This document shows positions 16,611 to 24,313 of a stretch of DNA of 33,290 bases, one piece after another. Origin of the DNA: JAVJSD01 sp040219575 (GTDB lineage: Bacteria; Planctomycetota; Planctomycetia; Pirellulales; Pirellulaceae). The translations under genes were made by a program, and so were the position numbers. The stretch is taken from assembly GCA_040219575.1 (NCBI GenBank), contig JAVJSD010000077.1, positions 1-33,290 on the forward strand. The letters are read 5' to 3'. A model generated the notes under the pieces. The model ran no database searches. It was given only the letters and a program-made list of their open reading frames with translations, and was not told the origin of the DNA. Position 1 is the first letter of the stretch. Every line of letters begins with the position of its first letter.

Positions 16611-18602
16611 ATGTCGACCCCCAGCGACATTCTCGGCCCCCAAGGCCGCATCGCGGCCCGGTTGCCGCACTACGAACATCGCCCCCAACAGCTGGAGATG
16701 GCCGATGCGGTGTTCGACGCCTTCAATCAGGGGCGGCATCTGATCGCCGAGGCCGGCACCGGCGTCGGCAAGAGCTTCGCCTACCTGGTGCCCGCCATCC
16801 TCCGCGCCACCTCGGGCGACGACCAAGAGAAATCTCGACGCATCGTCATCTCGACGCACACCATCAGCCTGCAGGAGCAGCTGATGACGAAAGACCTGCC
16901 GCTGCTGCGAAGCGTGATGGATCGCGAATTCACGGCGGTGCTGGTCAAGGGACGGCACAATTATCTCAGCCTGCGACGGCTCGATTCGGCGCGGCGGCGG
17001 ATGCACCAGCTGTTCGCCTCGCAGCAGGAAGTCGACGAATTGCACAAGATCGTTCAGTGGTCGAAGGAGACCGGCGACGGGTCGCTCAGCGATCTGCCGT
17101 TTCGGCCTTCGCCGGCGGTCTGGGACGAGGCCGCCAGCGACAGCGGCAACTGCCTGGGACGCTCCTGCCCCACGCACAACCAGTGCTTTTACTTCCGCGC
17201 CCGGCGGCGCGTGCAGAACGCGCAGATTCTGGTCGTCAATCACGCGCTGTTCTTCAGCGACCTGGCGCTGCGGCGCGCCGGCGTGTCGATCCTGCCCGAC
17301 TACGACGCCGTCGTGTTCGACGAGGCCCATACGCTCGAAGCGGTGGCGGGCGATCACCTGGGGCTGGCCGTCACCTCGGGACAGATCGATTACCTGCTCA
17401 ACAAGCTGTACAACGAACGCACCGAGAAGGGGTTGCTGACCGTGCGGGCGCTGCAGGCGGAGCGCAAATCCGCCTTCGATTGCCGCACGCGGGCCGAGGA
17501 GCTGTTCGGCGATGTGCAGCAATGGCTGGAGGACCGCGGCGTGTTTTCGGCCCGCGTCCGCGAGCCGGAGCTGATCCCCAACGTGCTCAGTCCGGCGCTC
17601 GACCGGCTCGCCAAAGGCGTCAAACGCTACGCCGACTCGCTCGACAAGGCCTCCGAGCGGCAGGATTATCTCGCCGCGCACGACCGGCTGCGGTCGCTCT
17701 CCGGCGAGATCGACGCCTGGATCAAACAATCCGAGGCGGGCTGCGTGTACTGGGCCGAAGCCGCGCACACCCGCAGCCGGCGGATGCGCGTGCGACTGGC
17801 CGCCGCGCCGATCGACGTCGGTCCGGCGCTGCGCGAGCACTTGTTCAACGAGGCGCGGAGCGTGGTGATGACCAGCGCCACCCTGGCCGTCGGCAAGCAG
17901 GCCTCGTTCGACTTCTTCCGCTCGCGCGTCGGGCTGACGCAGTCGGCGTCGAAGATGCTCGGCAGCCCCTTCGACTACCGCACGCAGGCGAAGTTGATTG
18001 TCGTCGACGACATGCCCGACCCTTCCTCACAGCGCAACGAATTCGAACGGCAGTCGATCGCCATGGTGCGGCGGTACGTGGCGCGGACCGACGGTCACGC
18101 GTTCGTGCTGTTGACCAGCTACGAAAGCATGCGCCGCATGGCCTCGGAGTTGACGCCGTTTTTGCAGCAGCACGACTTGGCGCTCTACTCCCAATCGGAA
18201 GGTCTGCCGCGCAATCAGATGCTCGAGCGATTCAAGGCCAATCCCCGGGCCGTGCTGCTGGGAACCGACAGTTTCTGGCAGGGGGTCGATGTGCCGGGCG
18301 ACGCGCTGCAGAACGTGATCATTCCCAAACTGCCGTTCAGCGTGCCCGATCAGCCGCTGTTGGAATCGCGACTGGAGGCGATTCGCGAAGCGGGCGGCAA
18401 CCCGTTCATGCAGTACCAGTTGCCCGAAGCGGTGATCAAGCTGCGGCAGGGATTCGGAAGGCTGATTCGTTCGCAGCGCGACCGGGGCATCGTGGTGCTG
18501 CTCGACCCGCGCGTGAAAACGAAACGCTACGGCCACGTGTTCCTCGACTCGCTGCCGCCGTGCGAGGTGATCCGCGAGTCGATCCACGGCGAGCGGCGAT
18601 AG
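16611..18602 (+). CDS. dinG: DinG/XPD-type superfamily 2 DNA helicase
   Basis: A 663-residue ATP-dependent DNA helicase of the Rad3/XPD/DinG group, acting in DNA repair and in clearing structures ahead of replication. Walker A is AEAGTGVGKS (Lys54), motif Ia STHTISLQEQ, the DEAH box VVFDEAHTLE, motif V LLGTDSFWQGVDVPG and motif VI LRQGFGRLIRSQRD. Three cysteines (181, 186, 192) in NCLGRSCPTHNQCF match the iron-sulfur ligands of the family. The fourth, normally in KGRxNYxC, is Ser120 here, so the cluster may be absent or unusually bound. The ATG at 16611 is chosen because motif order and length fit from there; the open frame extends 85 codons upstream. The stop lies 24 bp from the end of the convergent zinc-ribbon gene. 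Confidence 0.92.
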   Translation: MSTPSDILGPQGRIAARLPHYEHRPQQLEMADAVFDAFNQGRHLIAEAGTGVGKSFAYLVPAILRATSGDDQEKSRRIVISTHTISLQEQLMTKDLPLLRSVMDREFTAVLVKGRHNYLSLRRLDSARRRMHQLFASQQEVDELHKIVQWSKETGDGSLSDLPFRPSPAVWDEAASDSGNCLGRSCPTHNQCFYFRARRRVQNAQILVVNHALFFSDLALRRAGVSILPDYDAVVFDEAHTLEAVAGDHLGLAVTSGQIDYLLNKLYNERTEKGLLTVRALQAERKSAFDCRTRAEELFGDVQQWLEDRGVFSARVREPELIPNVLSPALDRLAKGVKRYADSLDKASERQDYLAAHDRLRSLSGEIDAWIKQSEAGCVYWAEAAHTRSRRMRVRLAAAPIDVGPALREHLFNEARSVVMTSATLAVGKQASFDFFRSRVGLTQSASKMLGSPFDYRTQAKLIVVDDMPDPSSQRNEFERQSIAMVRRYVARTDGHAFVLLTSYESMRRMASELTPFLQQHDLALYSQSEGLPRNQMLERFKANPRAVLLGTDSFWQGVDVPGDALQNVIIPKLPFSVPDQPLLESRLEAIREAGGNPFMQYQLPEAVIKLRQGFGRLIRSQRDRGIVVLLDPRVKTKRYGHVFLDSLPPCEVIRESIHGERR

Positions 18603-18626
18603 GCAGAGCACCACGCCGAGCGACGC

Positions 18627-19268
18627 CTACTTTCGCCGGCGTTTGCTGCGGGACCGCTTCGACCCGCCGCGGCGCGAGCCTGGCTGCTGTGTCGGCGAAT
18701 CCTTGGACTCGCCGGACGCCGCGGTTTGGGACTCCGCTTCCGTCGCGGCATCCGTGGCGGCCTGGGCGGCGGGTGGATCGACGGGCGCGGGCGAAATCGG
18801 CTCGCTGTTCGTCGTATCGACGTTCTCCGGCGCCGACGGGGACTGCTCCGGGACGGAATTCGGCTCGTCCGCGACGGAATCCGCATTCGCAGGCGCCGCG
18901 CTCATCGGTTCCGCCTGCTCGCTGAGCGACTCCGACATCTGCGGAGGGGATTCGACGACCTTATCCGAGGGGACGGCATCTGAGGTGACTGCGTCCGACG
19001 CTACTTCGTCGGGATCCGGCGGCATGACGGCGACCGCCCGTTGACGTATCTCGTCCGGGTGCGGGGCCCCGGCGGGCCGAATGCCGGTGCGTCGGCCGCC
19101 TTCCGAGAGCAGGCGCATGGGGATCAACCGCGGCGGCGTTTCTTTGCTCGCACACGCGCACGACTGCGTGGTCTGATCTCCTCCGCTATAGCCGCGGTGC
19201 CCGCAGACGGGGCATTCCCACAGCCGCCGGAAATCGTACTTCAATCGCTCGTAGGGACCTTTGACCAT
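18627..19268 (-). CDS. Zinc-ribbon protein with acidic linker and basic tail
   Basis: A 213-residue protein in three parts. The N-terminal 50 residues open with MVKGPYERLKYDFRR and contain a zinc ribbon: CPVCG, then CACAS after a short loop, giving four cysteines. A long disordered middle is rich in Ser, Asp, Pro and Ala, with repeats such as SDAVTSDAVPSD. The last 15 residues are strongly basic (KRSRSKRRRK). That suggests RNA or DNA binding by the tail and ribbon, but no family is recognised and no function is assigned. I chose the ATG at 19268; the frame extends upstream without a better start. It sits between the convergent helicase gene and lexA with a repeat element between. Confidence 0.7.
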   Translation of the reverse strand: MVKGPYERLKYDFRRLWECPVCGHRGYSGGDQTTQSCACASKETPPRLIPMRLLSEGGRRTGIRPAGAPHPDEIRQRAVAVMPPDPDEVASDAVTSDAVPSDKVVESPPQMSESLSEQAEPMSAAPANADSVADEPNSVPEQSPSAPENVDTTNSEPISPAPVDPPAAQAATDAATEAESQTAASGESKDSPTQQPGSRRGGSKRSRSKRRRK

Positions 19269-19412
19269 AACGGTAATGCAGCTGTTCGACCTACCAAGCA
19301 GAGTATTTCGTGTTGAATCGATCGCGGCGGGAAAAGCCCGGCGCGAGGAGAAGCCGCCGCGACCTGCCAGCGACGCATCATACGAGCCACGCGCCGCAAT
19401 TGCCAATCACCC

Positions 19413-19490
19413 GTAGCGGAAGTCGCCAGACTTCCGATCTTGAGGGGCCGATCGCGGGTGCATTTTCGGAACGCTGGCGAGTTCCATTAC
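19413..19490. repeat. GTAGCGGAAGT-family dispersed palindrome, copy 4
   Basis: A 78-bp element from GTAGCGGAAGTCGCCAGACT to GCTGGCGAGTTCCATTAC. The outer arm is intact on the left and has two changes on the right (CATTAC for CGCTAC). It lies between lexA, ending at 19537, and the upstream side of the zinc-ribbon gene, where it could act as a transcript end for lexA. Confidence 0.75.
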
Positions 19491-19536
19491 GAGAAAATCT
19501 GCAGTCGCAGTGATCCCAACAAGGCTCCAACAAGGC

Positions 19537-20142
19537 TTACGCCAGATTGCGCACAACGCCCACCACCACGCCCAGCACCTTGGCGTCGCGCGTGTAGATC
19601 GGCTCCATCGATGCGTTGGCGGGTTGGAGACGGATGCGGTTGCTTTCGGGAAACCAGTACTTCAGCGTCGACTCACCATCGTCGGTCTGGGCCACCACCA
19701 TCTGCCCGGCCGCGGCCGTACGCTGCTTGTGCACCACGACGTAGTCGCCGTCCGCGATCTGGGCCTCGATCATCGAGTCGCCGCTGACGCGCAATACGAA
19801 GGTGTTCTTCTTGTGGAAAATCTCGGCGAAATCGATCCGCTCATTCTGCTCGACCGCCTCGTGCATCACGCCCGCCGCCACCCGGCCGGCCATCGGCAAG
19901 CCCCGCTCCTCGTCGATCGCCTCACGCGAAAGTTCGATGGCCCGCGATTCCTTGGGCGTGCGGCGAATCAGCCCCTTCTTCTCGATCGCCTTCAGGTGGC
20001 ACATCACGCCGTTGGGCGAGCTGATGTCGAAATGAGCGCCAATCTCCCGCACCGTCGGGCCATAGCCGCGCGACTGGATCTTGTCGCGAATGAAGTCGTA
20101 CACGGCGCGTTGTCGCTTGGTGAGTTGATCGAGCGCGGACAT
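19537..20142 (-). CDS. lexA: LexA repressor, SOS response
   Basis: A 201-residue self-cleaving repressor that controls DNA-damage genes. The N-terminal winged helix-turn-helix lies at about 7-65 (TVREIGAHFDISSPNGVMCH). The cleavage site is Ala90-Gly91 in GRVAAGVM, and the catalytic pair is Ser123 (VSGDSMIEA) and Lys161 (GESTLKYW), matching the spacing of E. coli LexA. RecA filaments trigger the autocleavage. I start at the ATG at 20142, which has AAGG upstream; a GTG at 20160 is in frame. The gene has its own promoter with a possible operator at 20231-20242, consistent with self-repression. The nearby DinG-like helicase is an SOS gene in E. coli, but I see no clear LexA box in front of it. 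Confidence 0.96.
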   Translation of the reverse strand: MSALDQLTKRQRAVYDFIRDKIQSRGYGPTVREIGAHFDISSPNGVMCHLKAIEKKGLIRRTPKESRAIELSREAIDEERGLPMAGRVAAGVMHEAVEQNERIDFAEIFHKKNTFVLRVSGDSMIEAQIADGDYVVVHKQRTAAAGQMVVAQTDDGESTLKYWFPESNRIRLQPANASMEPIYTRDAKVLGVVVGVVRNLA

Positions 20143-20202
20143 GAGCGGACCTTGCGGCACGAGGTTGGAAACGGGGGAGATGCTGCGATAAATGCCTACG
20201 CA

Positions 20203-20242
20203 AGTATAATATACGGGCGTACAGAGTCAACAACATTTGTAC
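20203..20242 (-). promoter_or_regulatory. lexA promoter with possible LexA operator
   Basis: Read on the minus strand: TTGACT (20230-20225), a 16-bp spacer, then TATACT (20208-20203). The -10 and -35 boxes each match consensus at five of six positions. Just upstream and abutting the -35 is GTACAAATGTTG (20242-20231), close to the cyanobacterial-type LexA box RGTACNNNDGTWC. CTGTAC occurs twice, 20 bp apart. Autoregulation is inferred. Confidence 0.6.
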
Positions 20243-20653
20243 AGTATTCGCTGAATCGCTTCCGCGAGGCGTTTCGGGAGGCCGGCGATGCCCCCTGGGC
20301 GGCCTTTAGCGCGGCTTTTCGGGGCGGTCGCCTCCGCCGCGAGGTGCGCGTGGCAAAAGCGCTCCGCCCACCCGAGAGCTTCCACGGCGGATTGAAAAAG
20401 CTGCCAGCGAAATGGCGCTGCCGCTCCCAGCGGCGACGAGGCGGCGAATTTTTGTCGCTCGACGCAAGTTGTTATCTCGGTACACGCTGCGACGCATACG
20501 CGTCGCCGTTGCCAGACCGGCGGGGCAGGTTTGGTATCGCAATTGCATTCTCCAGCAACCGTCGGACACAGAACCGCGGCAACGCGGCCCAGGTTTCTCC
20601 CTTGCTGCTGTCCCGCCTTCCCGTCGAACATTTTTTTGAATGGAGTCTTCGTC
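20243..20653. other. 411 bp without a convincing gene
   Basis: Between the lexA promoter and the small gene at 20654 no frame looks like a protein. A CGACGC-atac-GCGTCG hairpin lies at 20490-20505. A T-run (CATTTTTTTGAATGG) lies just before the next gene's GGAG ribosome-binding site. A structured non-coding RNA is possible but I could not match one. Confidence 0.4.
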
Positions 20654-20872
20654 ATGCCGAGCATGGTCGCCCCGCAGATTCACGTCACCATTGTCGAGCA
20701 ACCCTCCACGCCCAAGCCCCGCGCCGCCGCGCGGCGCGATCAGCCGACGCGCCGCGACCAGGATTCGCCCGTGGCCGATTTGCTCCCTTGGGCCGATCCC
20801 TACATCGCCATGTTGGCGGCGCGCCTGGAAGCGCAGGGCCGCGAGGCGCAATCCCTGGCGCGCGGTCGTTAG
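20654..20872 (+). CDS. Small hypothetical protein, 72 residues
   Basis: It begins MPSMVAPQIHVTIVEQPSTP, continues with a basic, Arg-rich linker, and ends in an amphipathic helix around LLPWADPYIAMLAARLEAQ. A GGAG ribosome-binding site sits eight bases before the ATG, supporting the start. There is no signal peptide or membrane segment. The WADPYI helix looks like a docking or oligomerisation motif, but no family is recognised and no function is offered. It lies ahead of the esterase fusion, separated by about 170 bp that contains a separate promoter-like sequence. Confidence 0.6.
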   Translation: MPSMVAPQIHVTIVEQPSTPKPRAAARRDQPTRRDQDSPVADLLPWADPYIAMLAARLEAQGREAQSLARGR

Positions 20873-20956
20873 GCCTGGAGGTGTTCGACAGCATTGCGAT
20901 CAAGCGTGTTGTTCCTGCACGGGCCTGCCCTCGGCCGTGAATCTCCCGCCGCCTAG

Positions 20957-20987
20957 TTGATGCACGGCGGCCGGCGCGCGGTACAAT
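20957..20987 (+). promoter_or_regulatory. Candidate promoter for the esterase fusion
   Basis: TTGATG (20957-20962) and TACAAT (20982-20987) are separated by 19 bp, a little long for a sigma-70 promoter. The start codon is 53 bp after the -10 box. Confidence 0.35.
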
Positions 20988-21039
20988 GCATGTCTGCGTC
21001 TCGCCCGTCCCCCATCTCGCCGCATGCGGAGCCAGCGCC

Positions 21040-22374
21040 ATGGTTCGCCCCAAATCCCTCGTGATTGTCGTTTCGTCGTTCGCCCTTCTGGGCAGCGTCG
21101 TCTGCGCCCAGGAAAACGAGCGGCGACCGCCTGCCGATCCCTACCAGATGTTCTTCCGGCTGCCGGGCATCGAGTTCTCGGCGGAGCAGCAGGCCAAAGT
21201 CGACGAGATCCAGAAAGAGGTCGACGAGATCCAGAAAGAGTTCGCGCCCAAGCTGGCCGACAACCAGCAGCGCTGGAACCAGGTGATCACCGACGAGCAG
21301 CAGCAGGCCCGGCGAGAGGCTTTCCAAAAGGCGCGCGACGCCGGCAAGCAGGGGCAGGCGTTGCGCGACGCGGTCAACGACGCCCTCAAGCTGACCGACA
21401 AGCAGCGCGAACAGCGGGCCGCGATTCAGAAGGAGCGCGATGAACTGCTCGTCACGATTCGCGAGCGACTCGCGTCGCTGCTGACCGAGGAGCAACAGGC
21501 CCGCGTCCGCCGACGTCCGCCGCGGGCTCAACAGCAGATCCCGCCGACGCATGCCAACGTAAAGTACGGACCGCACGCGCGGAACGTGATGGACGTGTGG
21601 TTGGCCGAGTCCGACAAGCCGACGCCGGTCTTGGTTTCGATCCACGGCGGCGGCTTCCTGGGCGGCGACAAGAGCGTCAGCGCCGGCTTGCTGCAGCAAT
21701 GCCTCGACGCCGGCATTTCGGTTGCAGCGATCACCTATCGCTTTTCTTCCGACGCCATTGCGCCCGCCTCGTTCGTCGACAGCGCCCGGGCCGTGCAGAC
21801 GATTCGCCACCGGGCCAAAGAGTGGAATCTCGACCCCGAGCGGATCGCGGCCACGGGCGGATCGGCCGGCGCCGGCATCTCGCTGTGGCTCGGTTTCCAC
21901 GACGACCTGGCCGACCCCGACAACGACGATCCCGTGCTCCGCGAGTCGACCCGGCTGACGTGCATGATGGTCACCGCCGGGCAGACATCGTACGATCCGC
22001 GGTTCATTCGCAAGCTGTTCCCCGACTCCGACACGTACAAGCACGGCGCCCTGGCGCGGCTGTTCGACATCGACATGAGCAAGCTCGACGAGTTGCCGGA
22101 GGAGAAGTACCGCCTGTTCGAGGAGTGCTCGCCGCTGCCCCATCTGACGAAGGACGACGCCCCGGCGTTGCTCAACTATGCGGGACCGATCGACCAGGAG
22201 GTGACCAACGCCAACATCGGCATCCACCACGCGAAGTTCGGCAAGGCGCTCAAGGAGAAGATGGACGCTCTCGGCATCCCCTGCGAAGTGCAGGCCGGCG
22301 GCCAGGTCCTCGGCGGCGGCGAGCGCACCGCGCCGATCGACTTCCTCAAGCGCGAGTTCAAGCTGGCGGAGTGA
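21040..22374 (+). CDS. Secreted alpha/beta-hydrolase (esterase-like) with an N-terminal Spy-like coiled-coil domain
   Basis: A 444-residue exported protein of two parts. A signal peptide (LVIVVSSFALLGSVVCAQ) is followed by a Gln/Glu/Lys-rich helical domain, about 45-155, resembling Spy/CpxP or LTxxQ-type periplasmic coils (for example LTDKQREQRAAI and LLTEEQQARV). From about residue 175 it is an alpha/beta-hydrolase of the carboxylesterase/BD-FAE group: oxyanion HGGGF (202-206), nucleophile Ser275 in TGGSAGAG, and a likely acid and histidine in YAGPIDQE and GIHHAKFG. The substrate is unknown; acetyl-ester removal from polysaccharides is one possibility. The coil contains an exact 21-bp tandem duplication (21199-21240, VDEIQKE twice). 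No partner gene is adjacent. Confidence 0.83.
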   Translation: MVRPKSLVIVVSSFALLGSVVCAQENERRPPADPYQMFFRLPGIEFSAEQQAKVDEIQKEVDEIQKEFAPKLADNQQRWNQVITDEQQQARREAFQKARDAGKQGQALRDAVNDALKLTDKQREQRAAIQKERDELLVTIRERLASLLTEEQQARVRRRPPRAQQQIPPTHANVKYGPHARNVMDVWLAESDKPTPVLVSIHGGGFLGGDKSVSAGLLQQCLDAGISVAAITYRFSSDAIAPASFVDSARAVQTIRHRAKEWNLDPERIAATGGSAGAGISLWLGFHDDLADPDNDDPVLRESTRLTCMMVTAGQTSYDPRFIRKLFPDSDTYKHGALARLFDIDMSKLDELPEEKYRLFEECSPLPHLTKDDAPALLNYAGPIDQEVTNANIGIHHAKFGKALKEKMDALGIPCEVQAGGQVLGGGERTAPIDFLKREFKLAE

Positions 22375-22440
22375 GGCGGCCGGCGTATGGAGTTATCCTC
22401 CGGTGTGGTCCGTGCTGCGGGACTTGCCCAGCGCCGTTTC

Positions 22441-22472
22441 CAAATGACCAATGACCAAGCACCAATGACCAA
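22441..22472. repeat. ATGACCAA repeat, 32-bp copy A
   Basis: A stretch made of ATGACCAA and GCACCAATGACCAA units. The identical 32 bases recur at 27743-27774, more than 5 kb away, and inverted relatives (CATTGGTCATT) lie at 27843-27922. Confidence 0.85.
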
Positions 22473-22619
22473 CAAGGCGCTCCTGGCGAGCGGCGTGAGG
22501 ATGTTGATGAAACGCTAATGAGATCGCCTTCCAGCCATTAGCGCCAATCAGCGGTTCACGAGCCTTTGCCTGGAAACGCCGACGTGGCAAATCGACTGGT
22601 AGCTCTTTCTCAATGCCGT

Positions 22620-22644
22620 CGGAAGTCTCACGACTTCCGCTACG
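22620..22644. repeat. GTAGCGGAAGT-family piece, copy 5
   Basis: CGGAAGTCTCACGACTTCCGCTAC: a hairpin with GGAAGTC/GACTTCC arms and the family's ACTTCCGCTAC end. The other half of the longer element is missing. Confidence 0.6.
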
Positions 22645-22687
22645 GCGTTCATCAGCGGTTCACCTGCCTCATTCACTTTGGCTTCGC

Positions 22688-22734
22688 AAATCTGCAATCT
22701 GAAATCCGCAATCCGAAATCTGCAATCTGAAATC
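22688..22734. repeat. 14-bp tandem repeat, 3.4 copies
   Basis: AAATCTGCAATCTG, AAATCCGCAATCCG, AAATCTGCAATCTG, then AAATC. Copies one and three are identical, and copy two has the same T-to-C change in both of its half-units. It ends three bases before the rpoN stop codon. Confidence 0.85.
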
Positions 22735-22737
22735 AGA

Positions 22738-24231
22738 TCACTTCTTGCTCCAGTCGCGGCGTTGCCGCGAACTGGGGATGCCCATTTTCTGCCGGTACTT
22801 GGTGATCGTGCGCCGGGCGACGTTGAGGCCCTGCTCCTTGAGTCGCTTGACGAGCTCGTCGTCGCTGAAGGGGCTCTTCTTGTCTTCGTGGTCGACCAGC
22901 TCCTGCAGTTTGATGCGGACGGCGTCCCAGGCGACGTCTTCGCCGTCGTCGCTGCGGGTGCCGCCCACGAAGAAGCGCTTCAGCGGATAGATGCCGCGCG
23001 GCGTTTGAATCCACTTGTCGTCGACCGCCCGGCTGACGGTGGTCACGTGCACGCCCACCTTGTCGGCGATCTGCTGCATCTTGAGCGGCTCGATCGCCTC
23101 GGGGCCCTCGTCGAGGAACGCGGTCTGGTGATCGACGATGGCCTGCGCCACGCGGGTCAGCGTGTTGCGGCGTTGTTCGATCGAATCGATCAACCACTGC
23201 GCCGCGTTGATCTTCCGCTTGATGAACTCCTTTTCCTCGGCCGTGGCCGTGCCGTTGGCCAGCCGCTTGCGGTAGTAGTTGCTGATGTACAGGCTGGGCG
23301 TGCTGCCGTCCTCCAGGCGGATCTGGTAGCTGCCGTCTTCGGCCTGTTCGACCGTCACGTCGGGCATCACCGTCGGGGCGTAGACCTCGGCGAACCGCCC
23401 CGCCGGCTTGGGGTTCAGCTTTCGCAATTGCTCCCAGGCGAGTTGGATGCGTTCGATCGTGTAGCCGGTGGCCCGTTCGATGGAAGGCAGCCGGTTGTCG
23501 CGCAGATCTTCGAGGTGGCCGGAGATGAGCGTCTTCATTTCGTCGTACAGCGGCAGGTCGGGCGTGAGCTGCAGCAGCAGGCACTCGCGCAGGTCGCGGG
23601 CCGCCACGCCGGGCGGATCGAGGCCCTGCACGATCTCCAGCGCCTTGTAGGCCAGCGCCACGTCGTCGTCGGTGGCGTCGGCCGGCAGCAGATCCTCGAG
23701 GCTGGTCTTGAGATAGCCGCCGTCCTTGGCGTCGAGCGCCGAGATGATCCGCTCGGCCATCTTTTCGAGCAGGTCGGGCACCTCGAGTTCGCCGAGCTGG
23801 TGCAGCAGGTAATCCTGCAGCGACTCGGGCCGATCGACCACGTTGGCCATCGCGTCGTGCTTGCGGTCCGATTCCTCGTCGACGCGCGTGGAAGAGACGC
23901 GGGGCTTCTCGTCGAAGTAGTCGGGCACGTCGCGATCGAGATCCAGCAGCCGCTCGAAATCGTCGGCGTTGTTGTGCTCGTTGTCGACGACCAGTTCCTT
24001 TTCGGTCGACTCCGGCGCGTCGGGGTTCTCTCGCTCTTCCTGGTTTTCGGGCAGCGAGGGGTCTTCTTCACGCATCTCCAACAGGGGATTCTCGTTCATC
24101 TCCTGCTCGATGCGCTCCTCGAGCTGCATGATCGGCAGCTGCAGAATCTCCATCGATTGGATCATCCGCGGTGCGAGCGTCATCGTCTGCTTTTGCTGCA
24201 GACTTTGCGACAGGTGCTGTCCGAGTCTCAT
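22738..24231 (-). CDS. rpoN: RNA polymerase sigma-54 factor
   Basis: A 497-residue alternative sigma factor that recognises -24/-12 promoters and needs an AAA+ activator to open them. Region I at the N-terminus is glutamine- and leucine-rich (LSQSLQQKQTMTLAPRMIQS and LEERIEQEMNENPLLEM). An acidic region II spans about 55-130. The core-binding domain follows, with LAYKALEIVQGLDPPGVAARDL. The C-terminus has the RpoN box ARRTITKYRQKMGIPSS. Length is typical (about 480-500). It follows recR on the same strand by 82 bp and probably shares its transcript, an unusual placement. No nitrogen-regulation or HPF/PTS genes, common rpoN neighbours, are in the window. Confidence 0.96.
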   Translation of the reverse strand: MRLGQHLSQSLQQKQTMTLAPRMIQSMEILQLPIMQLEERIEQEMNENPLLEMREEDPSLPENQEERENPDAPESTEKELVVDNEHNNADDFERLLDLDRDVPDYFDEKPRVSSTRVDEESDRKHDAMANVVDRPESLQDYLLHQLGELEVPDLLEKMAERIISALDAKDGGYLKTSLEDLLPADATDDDVALAYKALEIVQGLDPPGVAARDLRECLLLQLTPDLPLYDEMKTLISGHLEDLRDNRLPSIERATGYTIERIQLAWEQLRKLNPKPAGRFAEVYAPTVMPDVTVEQAEDGSYQIRLEDGSTPSLYISNYYRKRLANGTATAEEKEFIKRKINAAQWLIDSIEQRRNTLTRVAQAIVDHQTAFLDEGPEAIEPLKMQQIADKVGVHVTTVSRAVDDKWIQTPRGIYPLKRFFVGGTRSDDGEDVAWDAVRIKLQELVDHEDKKSPFSDDELVKRLKEQGLNVARRTITKYRQKMGIPSSRQRRDWSKK

Positions 24232-24313
24232 GGTTTCCGTGCCGCCTCGTGGTCAACTGGGCGACGTTGCAGGCCGATCGGCGGGAAGCAAATCGCGTAC
24301 AGGGGGTGCGCTT

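Larger units (their letters stand above)
22375..22737. other. 363 bp repeat-rich gene-free stretch
   Basis: Between the convergent esterase and rpoN genes there is no gene. It holds an ATGACCAA repeat (22441-22472), a stretch around 22500-22570 with GCTAATG and CCATTAGCG pieces in inverted order, a partial GTAGCGGAAGT-family piece (22620-22644) and a 14-bp tandem repeat (22688-22734). These are separate elements collected between two gene ends. Confidence 0.7.

Noticed and set aside
16520..18925. A long plus-strand frame overlapping the DinG-like helicase in another frame
   Set aside because: Its translation is Arg/Ala/Gly-rich with no motif, while the helicase frame shows all helicase motifs in order.
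20580..20640. GC-rich string with a minus-strand GGACAGCAGC resembling SRP RNA
   Set aside because: The flanking helices and the GGTCAGG partner strand are missing, and the real SRP RNA is at 27542-27626.
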